Below, piece after piece: positions 18,927 to 26,323 of a stretch of 55,342 bases of DNA (positions are counted from its first letter, which is position 1; each line of letters opens with the position of its first letter). The translations under genes and the position numbers were made by a program. The notes under the pieces were generated by a model. The model was not told the DNA's origin and did not search any database. It saw nothing but the letters and a program-made list of their open reading frames with translations. This stretch comes from Nitrospirales bacterium (lineage in GTDB: Bacteria > Nitrospirota > Nitrospiria > Nitrospirales > UBA8639), in contig BQIU01000017.1 in the NCBI GenBank assembly GCA_021603905.1, positions 1 through 55,342 of the forward strand. Direction: 5' to 3'.

Positions 18927-19937
18927 CTATGGCCTTTGAGATGTACGAGAATCATTCCCTTGGGCAATGTGAAGGTTGCGTGCGAACCCTTCATGTTTTG
19001 CGCGCCGAATAGGACTTCCTTGAAACCTCTCATTGAACTCATCTTTTGTGATGGCCTGCAAGGACGAAAGATTAGGGCTGATGGTGACTGAGGAAGGAAG
19101 AAATGCTGATTCGTTGGTCTCCACTTGATTGTGGTTAAAGGGGCAGATATCTAAGCAATCATCACATCCAAAGATTCGATTGCCGATTTGTTTTTTGAGT
19201 TTCGCCGGAAGTTGATCTTCGTTTCCACGATATTCAATGGTGAGATACGAAATACATGTTTCCGCATTGACAACATATGGTTCAACAATGGCTCCAGTCG
19301 GGCAGGCATTGATACAAAGCATGCAGGAACCACATAAGTCAGTTCCTGGAGAATCCGCTTCTAAATTCAGGGTAGTCAGTATTTCTCCAAGAAGCAGCCA
19401 AGATCCATATTCAGATGAGACGAGGTTTGAATGCTTGCCTATCCATCCGAGGCCCGCTTCTTGTGCCCATGCTTTTTCCATAATCGGCCCGGTATCCACA
19501 TACCATTTTGTTTGTGCCGCAGGGGCAAGGGTCTGAATGAACGCTTCAAGTTGTTTCAGCCGTTTCTTGAACACATTATGATAATCTTTTCCCCAGGCAT
19601 ATCGTGCGATTCGACCATTACCCTCGCATTCATCGGCTTGAACGTCGGTATAGTAATTGAGACCGACTGAGATAATGGATCGACATCCTGGCAACACCAT
19701 ACTGGGGTGACTTCGACGTTCAGGCAAATGGCCCATCCATTCCATTGAAGCCTGAAAACCGTATTCAAGCCAATTAATAAGACGATCATAGAGCTGTGAG
19801 GTGACAGAAGAGTGATGCTTTTCAATCGGTGAAGGATGTTGATCTGTTGATGGAAGGGACTGTGAAACTTGAACAATGCCGACTGCATCAAACCCTAACT
19901 GAGACGCCTCTTGTTTGATGGATTCCGTCAGGGACAT
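18927..19937 (-). CDS. queG: epoxyqueuosine reductase QueG
   Basis: The 336-residue protein carries the cobalamin-dependent catalytic region with the family's VDTGPIMEKAWA motif (catalytic Asp about 148) and GLGWIGKHSNL. Two 4Fe-4S clusters are bound by CGSCMLCINACPTGA (about 202-213) and CDDCLDICPFN (about 258-267). It performs the last step of queuosine synthesis, reducing epoxyqueuosine in tRNA to queuosine. It is 40-50 residues shorter than the usual 380 because the C-terminal HEAT-like tail is reduced. The start at ATG 19937 is preferred to the adjacent TTG. It may be co-transcribed with the Cys-rich protein gene upstream of it. Confidence 0.95.
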   Translation of the reverse strand: MSLTESIKQEASQLGFDAVGIVQVSQSLPSTDQHPSPIEKHHSSVTSQLYDRLINWLEYGFQASMEWMGHLPERRSHPSMVLPGCRSIISVGLNYYTDVQADECEGNGRIARYAWGKDYHNVFKKRLKQLEAFIQTLAPAAQTKWYVDTGPIMEKAWAQEAGLGWIGKHSNLVSSEYGSWLLLGEILTTLNLEADSPGTDLCGSCMLCINACPTGAIVEPYVVNAETCISYLTIEYRGNEDQLPAKLKKQIGNRIFGCDDCLDICPFNHNQVETNESAFLPSSVTISPNLSSLQAITKDEFNERFQGSPIRRAKHEGFARNLHIAQGNDSRTSQRP

Positions 19938-19982
19938 CAAGGCACTTTCATTGCACCGAAAAGTAAAAAGTTCATCGGTCCA

Positions 19983-20372
19983 TTATTGCATTGTTGGAGG
20001 AGGATGTGTACTGCCACAATTCAACATTACGCTAAAGCGTGCAGAGCATTGATCGCTCGTGCAGGTATCACAAGTTCCCACAATCGTCGTTTCCCAATCT
20101 GTTTTTTGTTCATCGAACCGGCAATTGATTGTGCCCCCTTTTGAGATGTCAGCCCAGGGTTGGTCGAATCCTGGACGTTTCGCAACGGTGCAACTTGAAG
20201 GAATCGGAACCTGACAACGACTACTGGCTTGGTCTTTGAGCATGCCAATATTACAATTGGTTTCCGTTCGTGTTTGCCCGGATGCCTCGCGTAATGAGCT
20301 TGCCTGGAATATGAGGAAGCCCATACTGATACACACGATAATTAGTAACGATCTCGGTCTTATAAAGATCAC
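19983..20372 (-). CDS. small exported cysteine-rich protein
   Basis: The 129-residue precursor starts at a GTG behind a strong GAAGAAGGA site. It has an N-terminal hydrophobic signal (LLIIVCISMGFLIFQASS) and then a mature part with eight cysteines, including a TCDTCTSDQC cluster. These presumably form disulfides in the periplasm or outside the cell. The sequence is polar and Thr/Ser-rich with a proline-rich end (STHPPPTMQ). I do not recognise a family. It lies 45 bases upstream of queG on the same strand, probably only by position, and follows the DUF922-like lipoprotein gene. Confidence 0.7.
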   Translation of the reverse strand: MIFIRPRSLLIIVCISMGFLIFQASSLREASGQTRTETNCNIGMLKDQASSRCQVPIPSSCTVAKRPGFDQPWADISKGGTINCRFDEQKTDWETTIVGTCDTCTSDQCSARFSVMLNCGSTHPPPTMQ

Positions 20373-20463
20373 TTGATAATCCTTCTTCTAGTGAATCATG
20401 TCTTCGTGAATTTGTTCATACATTGGCGTTTTACACACACTATTATTACTGAAATCCAATGGG

Positions 20464-21057
20464 TTAGTGAGGGGAAGGTGAAAGATTCACTCGTGTTCGC
20501 TTTGGTTGGATCGACACGTCTTCAAATTGTTCTTGCACATGAGCTTCCCAGTTCTTTTGCGCTTCGTCATCCGTCCCATGGTTAGTGTCGAGATCATATT
20601 GGACATTAATCCGCTGTGCGACAGATTTCACAAGCTCTAACATCTTTTGAGGATTGTCTTCTGGTTGTAGAGATTGATTGGCTTGCCGGACCAATAAGCA
20701 GCTGATTAAAAAGTGTAACTGTTCGTGTGCAAGCAATCGTTCTGATGCGATCCATTCGGCCGGATTTGACGGATCTGCCGACTTCGGTTTGACCCAAGAA
20801 TATTGTTGATCAAATTTTGCGATGAGATGCGGTGGCGTATCATTTAAAAGAAATCGAATCGCTGTTTGAGCTGAGGGAGTTGCAGAGGGGGGATCTTTTC
20901 TAGAGAAATCATCCCAAGTTGGGAGACGGTCGGGCACACATGCTGGTGATGGCAATGATGGCTCGGCGATCCATTTTAATGATGGGGAACATCCAGTCAT
21001 GCTGACAGATAATAAGCTCATCCCAAGTGAAAATAATTTGACGGTTGTTTTTTTCAT
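20464..21057 (-). CDS. DUF922-like predicted zinc protease, lipoprotein
   Basis: The 197-residue precursor has a lipoprotein signal (hydrophobic stretch ending SMTGC, lipidated C23). The mature part contains LLAHEQLHFLIS, with a perfect HExxH zinc-protease motif (H111, E112, H115). Further on is YDLDTNHGTDDEAQKNW, with another histidine (H160). Both fit the DUF922 family of predicted secreted zinc-dependent proteases, where an HEQxH motif is followed by a TxHG...Q..W pattern. Proteolytic activity is predicted by motif only. It would be anchored to the outer or inner membrane facing the periplasm. It lies next to the Cys-rich exported protein on the same strand. Confidence 0.75.
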   Translation of the reverse strand: MKKTTVKLFSLGMSLLSVSMTGCSPSLKWIAEPSLPSPACVPDRLPTWDDFSRKDPPSATPSAQTAIRFLLNDTPPHLIAKFDQQYSWVKPKSADPSNPAEWIASERLLAHEQLHFLISCLLVRQANQSLQPEDNPQKMLELVKSVAQRINVQYDLDTNHGTDDEAQKNWEAHVQEQFEDVSIQPKRTRVNLSPSPH

Positions 21058-21176
21058 GTCATGCTTTCATGGAATAACAGAGCAGAACACGAACGCGATG
21101 CCCCATTGTAAAAACTTTCAGCTATACGAAGAAATTGTTGAATGAGCATATCACGATATTTGCAGACTTTGAACCA

Positions 21177-21559
21177 TTATCGCGAATCTAATTGCTTGCA
21201 AGCTGATAGGCTTGGACACGAAAGGCTGGAAGGCCTTGCATTCTTCCCGGACTTTCAACGTTGCTCTTTCAATAAGCCATCTAACATACGGTTTAAAGGT
21301 GTCCAAGTCCAGTTGAATGAGAAAAGGTAGCCTAGGCGATGATTGCTGTATACCTCTCGCAGCGATGAAGTCTTTACCAATGGTGAGGCCTGTTTGCTTC
21401 TGGAGTATTGATTATAGGTCGTCTAGGCGACGGTGATTGCGTACCTCTCGCATGGTTGAGGTAGTTGTCAATGGTGAGGCCTGTTTGCTTTTGGAGTATT
21501 GATTATAGGTCGCCTAGAAAGCGAAATACTACGTCTCAACCATTTGAAACGGCTATAAC
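21177..21559. mobile_element. MITE-like element with CCTAGG repeats (copy 1)
   Basis: A 383-base non-coding element begins TTATCGCGAATCTAA and ends TTTGAAACGGCTATAAC. The second end read backwards is GTTATAGCCGTTTCAAA, an imperfect inverted match to the first. It contains two 91-bp tandem units (21331-21512), each starting with a near-palindromic TCTAGGCGA/CCTAGGCGA box. Both ends and the CCTAGG boxes recur in the elements flanking the methyltransferase gene at 51.7 and 53.3 kb. No transposase is encoded. No clear target duplication is visible beyond possible TA dinucleotides. Confidence 0.6.
21331..21512. repeat. two 91-bp direct tandem repeats
   Basis: Units 21331-21421 and 21422-21512 align without gaps at 74 of 91 positions. 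Conserved blocks include TACCTCTCGCA, CAATGGTGAGGCCTGTTTGCTT and TGGAGTATTGATTATAGGTCG. The junction GTCGTCTAGGCGAC is almost a perfect palindrome, and a third unit begins at 21513 (CCTAG) before diverging. Confidence 0.9.
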
Positions 21560-21727
21560 AAGATCCATGACTTAAGACTTTATCCCTTGTGTCCCATGAT
21601 GTTGTTTTGTACTCTTCATGTGAGGGTGATCCTGCGCACTGTGCGGTATTGTTTTTTTTAGGTGTGAAGTGTTGTTAATTGATTTGGACTTTTAGGCATA
21701 AGACTTTTTCTGAACAATGGCCTAACA

Positions 21728-22891
21728 ATGAATAATCGTCAATCTTCTCGCTCTAACACCAAATTCTCCCTTATTCTTGTTGGTTTAGTCCTGTTTGTGG
21801 CCATAACGGTTATCGGCATTCTTGAGTTTGTTCTGGAGTCAAGAAAACCTCCCGTGTTTCCGTTTTACAATGTGATTTATCCTTATGTCGAATTTCACCC
21901 TCATCCGAAGGTTTCTTGGCGTTCACCTGAGCCGTCACCTTCCTCTCGAACAGCGGAGCATGCTACATCCTATACGAACGAAGACTCCTTTCGTATTGCC
22001 TCACCGGACTATCGCTTAGTCCCAGAAAAGCCTGAAGGGCAAGTACGAATTGCTGTCATTGGTGGCTCAACGGTTCATGGAGGGACGACGTTCGAGGATA
22101 CGTTACCTGGCTCACTCAAACAGGTTTTACTTGCGAAATATCCTGGGGTTGATATTGAGGTGATTAATGCCGGAATCACCTCCGGAATCTCCCGTCAATC
22201 GCTGGTGCAACTGATTACCTCGCTTGTGGATTATCATCTTGATTTACTTGTGGTGTACGATGGTATCAACGATAGCGGACAAATGTTGTATTATGAAAAA
22301 CGACCAAACTTTCCCTACAATTATCGCGTCAAGGAGTTGGCATGGGATCAGTACATGGCAGGAAAACGTGACTCGCTATGGGAAGAATTGTTTCGACGAA
22401 GTGCCATCATTAATCATTTTTGGCCTGACTTGTATGGCGACTCAAGCATCCTGAATAAAGTGAATGTGCAAAGTCTTATTAAGTTTCGACCTCTTCGAAA
22501 AACATATGCAGATGCCCATGTTGACAATTGGGAGAAAATTCGCAGGGTTTGTCTTGCCTATCAAATCTCTCCGATGTTTGTCTTACAACCCACATCGCTC
22601 TATGCCACGTTTAACGCTGATATGTCCCCAATCGAAATGATGCATAGTCCCAAGGCGACGTACTATGCCAATTATTTAGTCTATGAAGAATTACGAAAGA
22701 CCACACAGCAATTTGCCGATGCCAATCAACAGATTGAAGTCTTAGATCTGTCTTCGCTCTTATCACTTGAAGCGTATTATGATGGTGCGCATGTTTACGA
22801 TGAGATCAATACCCAAATTGCTGAAACACTAGCTCAAGCTCTTCGACCTGATCTTGAACGAGTCATGAAGCAGAAAGCGCAGGCGGGCTAA
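21728..22891 (+). CDS. membrane-anchored SGNH/GDSL-family hydrolase or acyltransferase
   Basis: The 387-residue protein has a single N-terminal transmembrane helix (about 13-35) and a periplasmic SGNH domain. The family blocks are visible: GGST with nucleophile S114, the oxyanion Gly in NAGITSG (G149), YDGIND with N181, and a C-terminal D352-x-x-H355 (YDGAHV) supplying the catalytic Asp and His. SGNH enzymes add or remove acyl groups on sugars or lipids. Here it lies next to polysaccharide export and synthesis genes, so modification (for example O-acetyl or acyl turnover) of the exported polymer is a reasonable inference. It follows the MITE-like element by about 170 bases and converges with the beta-barrel gene. 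Confidence 0.85.
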   Translation: MNNRQSSRSNTKFSLILVGLVLFVAITVIGILEFVLESRKPPVFPFYNVIYPYVEFHPHPKVSWRSPEPSPSSRTAEHATSYTNEDSFRIASPDYRLVPEKPEGQVRIAVIGGSTVHGGTTFEDTLPGSLKQVLLAKYPGVDIEVINAGITSGISRQSLVQLITSLVDYHLDLLVVYDGINDSGQMLYYEKRPNFPYNYRVKELAWDQYMAGKRDSLWEELFRRSAIINHFWPDLYGDSSILNKVNVQSLIKFRPLRKTYADAHVDNWEKIRRVCLAYQISPMFVLQPTSLYATFNADMSPIEMMHSPKATYYANYLVYEELRKTTQQFADANQQIEVLDLSSLLSLEAYYDGAHVYDEINTQIAETLAQALRPDLERVMKQKAQAG

Positions 22892-23010
22892 ACGCAGTCG
22901 TGTTTTTGATATTGACATATCACGAGCGCTCACCTACAGGGCAAGTCGCAGGAAGTCTGTAAAACTGTAAATCGATTCTGGGTGAAGGAGTCAGTGAAAA
23001 CTAACTCGGG

Positions 23011-24909
23011 TTAGAACCCTGTTCCGAGACGGAAGAGAAAAATATGGTAATTTTCTTTAAGGTGATACAGTCGTTCAAAGGCATAGCCAATGGTTCCATA
23101 AAATGGAAATGGAGCTGGAGTTTGGGTGAAAAGAAAATCTCCGCGTAATTCTAATCCCGCACGATAGTTAGCAAAATCTCGAAGTCCCTCAACAGAGCTA
23201 TCATGACGAACAGGGATTTGGAGGTCCAACCGTGCCGCTTCTATCGCATTTCTTCCACTTGGGAGCCATTGGACTTCAGGGTTATCGATCAATCGATAGC
23301 CAAACGTGATTTGGTTCCGCCATTGAGTATGGTCTTGTGATGAATCTTCTTTGACCCCACTATTGTAGTAAGAGCTGCGATAGACCACATCAAATGGGTT
23401 TAGGGATGGCGAGATTTGAATACGTCGAAAGGCCAACCCGCCGAAGAATTCTTCCTTTCTGACTTCATTTTGAGAACCAACGAGTGTGACTTGTTCGATA
23501 TATCCGCCAAAGACTTCACCTTCACGAAGACTGTTTCCAAACAGCAGTTTGGGTACGGGGAAGACGTACGTCGCTTGAGCGACGATCGCTTGCATATTAT
23601 CATTGGATGGATAGAATCGACTCGGATTGACATCCTGAAGGACAAAATACCCATTAAGTATTAATCGATGCGGCCCAAAGAGCCGTGACTGATACACGAG
23701 GCTGCCCTTATAGGTATTGATATTGTCCCAATTGAACCCAGGATCCCACATTTGATGAGAGTACTGAAATTCTCCGACGATCTTGCCTTCTCCAATAAGT
23801 CGAGAAATTCCAACGGTGGCATCATAGAGGAGCGCATCCTCTTTTGTTCGAGTCCCAATCTGTTCAACTATGCTACCGACTCCCTGAACAAGCTCCGCCG
23901 AAGTTGTCCGGCGAATAAATTTGACCCCGCCCTGCACAAAGAGGTCAAATCCGTGAGGAAGGCGGAAGTCGTCGGATATAGACAGCCCATATTCATGGCC
24001 CACGTCGTTAATAATTCTAGTTGGGTCGCTAAAATCCGCGATTTTTGCGTCATTAAAGCGAAGGTATCGGTAGGTGAAATCAATGGCTCGTATCTTTCCC
24101 GGTTGAAAGCGCAGGCGATTGGATGTCACCACACTTAATTTTTGTCGAGCGATTGCTCTCAATTCATCACGACTCAGCATTCTGTTAAGTTTGATTGAAC
24201 TTTGTGAGTAAAGGGCCTCCGACGTAAAGGCCCGACTATCTACCCATTGATAGTCAAAGGCGACCGTGTCATTTCTGGATTCTGTGATAGTGCTGAAAAA
24301 GGCAACGGGGTCTTTGCCATCGCCACTAAATGAGAGGCCTATTCCATTTGCACGATTGCTATAAAAAAGCGACTTCTTTAAATCATCACTGGTTTGTGCG
24401 TCCTTTCGTGCACCCCATCGTTCTTGAGCTTTGAGGTTGGAAATTTTTTCACGGGCTCGTTGATAATGTTCTTTGGCTTCCATAACCAACCCACCAGAAC
24501 GTACACCGCGTAGCCATTGCAAATAATCGCCATAAATCAGTTCAAGACCCGGTTCTTCCGGATGGAGCTGAATGGCTTGTTCATAATAAGTTGCAGCCCT
24601 CGGATCTCCGGTCCTTTTCATAAGTTCGGCAAGAATACAGAGTCGATAGGGATATTCGACGTCATCTTGAGCCGGTGGCGTGACTAGGCGCCGTTCAATT
24701 TCGGCTTCATACTCTGAAGAAGGAACTTTTCCGGCAAACCATGCACAGGCATAAGGATCAATGCGTTCCGCAGCCGAGGCAAGAGTTGGAAGAGCGAAGA
24801 GCATGCAAGTAAAAATAATTGTACTGCCTGTCTTCCACTTCAAGTTGCGACGTTTTTTGAAACTCAGGCGAGGCTTGTTGGATTCATGGTGTATCTGGTT
24901 AACAGTCAA
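23011..24909 (-). CDS. TPR plus beta-barrel outer-membrane protein (polysaccharide export type)
   Basis: The 632-residue precursor starts at a TTG with a strong GAAGGAG site six bases upstream. A signal peptide (LFALPTLASA-AE, after a long basic n-region) is followed by a helical TPR-like part (about 60-180, with DPRAATYYEQAIQLHPEEPGLELIYGDYLQWL). From about residue 190 the sequence becomes alternating and aromatic-rich, typical of a large barrel, and ends in a C-terminal Phe (FLFRLGTGF). This TPR-barrel order resembles PgaA and BcsC, the outer-membrane exporters of synthase-dependent exopolysaccharides, although it is shorter. It is transcribed away from the glycosyltransferase cluster and shares the intervening 509-base region with it. 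I infer a role as exit pore for the polymer. Confidence 0.8.
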   Translation of the reverse strand: MTVNQIHHESNKPRLSFKKRRNLKWKTGSTIIFTCMLFALPTLASAAERIDPYACAWFAGKVPSSEYEAEIERRLVTPPAQDDVEYPYRLCILAELMKRTGDPRAATYYEQAIQLHPEEPGLELIYGDYLQWLRGVRSGGLVMEAKEHYQRAREKISNLKAQERWGARKDAQTSDDLKKSLFYSNRANGIGLSFSGDGKDPVAFFSTITESRNDTVAFDYQWVDSRAFTSEALYSQSSIKLNRMLSRDELRAIARQKLSVVTSNRLRFQPGKIRAIDFTYRYLRFNDAKIADFSDPTRIINDVGHEYGLSISDDFRLPHGFDLFVQGGVKFIRRTTSAELVQGVGSIVEQIGTRTKEDALLYDATVGISRLIGEGKIVGEFQYSHQMWDPGFNWDNINTYKGSLVYQSRLFGPHRLILNGYFVLQDVNPSRFYPSNDNMQAIVAQATYVFPVPKLLFGNSLREGEVFGGYIEQVTLVGSQNEVRKEEFFGGLAFRRIQISPSLNPFDVVYRSSYYNSGVKEDSSQDHTQWRNQITFGYRLIDNPEVQWLPSGRNAIEAARLDLQIPVRHDSSVEGLRDFANYRAGLELRGDFLFTQTPAPFPFYGTIGYAFERLYHLKENYHIFLFRLGTGF

Positions 24910-25418
24910 TGTTCTTCTCCTTCACTTGAATCGAACCTCACACTGTTGATGGTAGAAATATAAAAAGATATGAATGAATGTGTGTACCAACTACGATGAG
25001 GAGCGATAGTTTTTAACAAAGTCGGGAATCGCAGAACAGATGCTCAATTCCCTAACAGAACACTGTGGAGTCGGAGATCTTTCAGTTGAAGATATTGGGC
25101 ACAAACGTCAGATAACTTGTCACAACTTGCATCTTTAGCGCAAAACGACGGAGTTTACCTCAGGATCATTGAAATAATCAAATTGAGAATGAGGCTGTGT
25201 CATCGCGGCTGAATCGTCAGATTTTCCTTGATATCTTGAAGATATTCCTCAGTCAGGCTTTGAGCAATTGAGGTCATAGCAACGGTCATTTTGCGTCATA
25301 ATATCCTGTTCTAACAAGGTTTTTTGCCATGCTTGCGCGGTTGTAATCCTATTGTTTTGCCCCGTATACTAATCTAAGCGTTTTTAACCTTTTATTAGGA
25401 ATTGCGCCTATTCGACAT
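24910..25418. other. divergent promoter region of the polysaccharide locus
   Basis: This 509-base AT-rich region separates the leftward barrel gene from the rightward lipoprotein gene. It must contain promoters for both directions. A plausible rightward promoter is noted separately. No gene is seen. Confidence 0.55.
25341..25370 (+). promoter_or_regulatory. predicted sigma-70-type promoter for the YD-repeat lipoprotein gene
   Basis: TTGTAA (25341-25346) and TATACT (25365-25370) are separated by 18 bases. The -10 matches consensus at five of six positions and the -35 at four. A transcript would start near 25377, about 42 bases before the gene. This is a pattern match only. Confidence 0.35.
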
Positions 25419-26207
25419 GTGAGGTGCAGACTGTGGATCAGGGAGTTCTTCGTGTGGGGACGAGTTTCTTATCTGCTCGTGATGATGATCTTTATCTTGA
25501 CGGCCCTCGGCGTGACTGGCTGTGCGTCGGGTGGGAGGTCGCAAGTTCAAGGATTAGACGATGTCACAAGTCAGCGGTATGGATGGTGGGTCGGACATTT
25601 CGGGAAAGAGGCTGCTGTGGATATCGGTTTTCGAGGAGAAGGGATTCATATTGAAGTCGTGAGAAGCTATCTTTCACGAGCACGAGTTGACAGTCCTATT
25701 GGTATGCGGTGGACGCATAATTATTTGATGCACATTCGAAATGCTTCTGATAAACAATTAAAGCTTTTTGACGCCAATGGTTCATCGACGCTATTTACTC
25801 TTGCAGAGCGAGGCATCTTTATTTCAAAAGAAGAAACGCCTCGTGTCATAAAGCAAAATGGTGATGGGACTCATACGCTCCATGATGATACGGGAGTCAT
25901 ATATGGGTTTAATCAAAAAGGCCGACTGATTCACATTCAGGGCCATCAGTATGGAAGCACCATATCAGTAGCGTATGGGGCTGACGGATATTTGGAGTCC
26001 ATCAGTGACGCTGAGGGAAAAGTTATCACGTTTTATTATGATCCCGAGACTCACCGCCTGACATCCATTCGAGATGGGCAAGGCCGTTCTGTCATATATG
26101 AACATGACGATATGGGTAATTTAATTTCGGTGACCAATGCTGAGGGTATAAAAAGTGCGTACAGCTATGACCGGCAAAGTCATCTTGTCGGTGTCACATT
26201 TCCTTAA
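25419..26207 (+). CDS. short YD-repeat (RHS-like) lipoprotein
   Basis: The 262-residue precursor has a lipoprotein signal (YLLVMMIFILTALGVTGC, lipobox VTGC). The start shown is GTG 25419; GTG 25452, with GGGAG upstream, is an alternative that gives a tidier signal. The mature protein matches the front end of RHS/YD proteins: a DUF6531-like opening (VDIGFRGEGIHIEVVRSYLSRARVDSPIGMRWTHNY) followed by about four YD-type repeats (LIHIQGHQYGSTISVAYGADGYLES, then AEGKVITFYYDPETHRLTS and similar). Full RHS proteins are over 1000 residues, so this is a very short form that stops after the opening repeats. There is no toxin tip or RHS core cap. It stands first in the row of polysaccharide-locus genes. 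Sugar binding by the repeats is possible but unproven. Confidence 0.8.
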   Translation: MRCRLWIREFFVWGRVSYLLVMMIFILTALGVTGCASGGRSQVQGLDDVTSQRYGWWVGHFGKEAAVDIGFRGEGIHIEVVRSYLSRARVDSPIGMRWTHNYLMHIRNASDKQLKLFDANGSSTLFTLAERGIFISKEETPRVIKQNGDGTHTLHDDTGVIYGFNQKGRLIHIQGHQYGSTISVAYGADGYLESISDAEGKVITFYYDPETHRLTSIRDGQGRSVIYEHDDMGNLISVTNAEGIKSAYSYDRQSHLVGVTFP

Positions 26208-26323
26208 TGCCGCAATGCTGACTGGGCAAGACTTTCTTTAATGATCGGTCAAGGCGACTTATGTTTGTCCTTTAGAATCTGAAAAATTCAGGGTATGGGG
26301 TCCACCACGTGAGAAGGTCGATA

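Noticed and set aside
21142..21330. 62-codon plus-strand frame overlapping the 21.2-kb element
   Set aside because: It runs through the element end without a ribosome-binding site, and its composition is not protein-like.
22930..23000. CACCTACAGGGCAAGTC stretch resembling the start of a GEMM (cyclic-di-GMP) riboswitch
   Set aside because: The conserved second half (GACGCAAAGC and the tetraloop receptor) is missing, and it lies between two convergent gene ends rather than before a gene.
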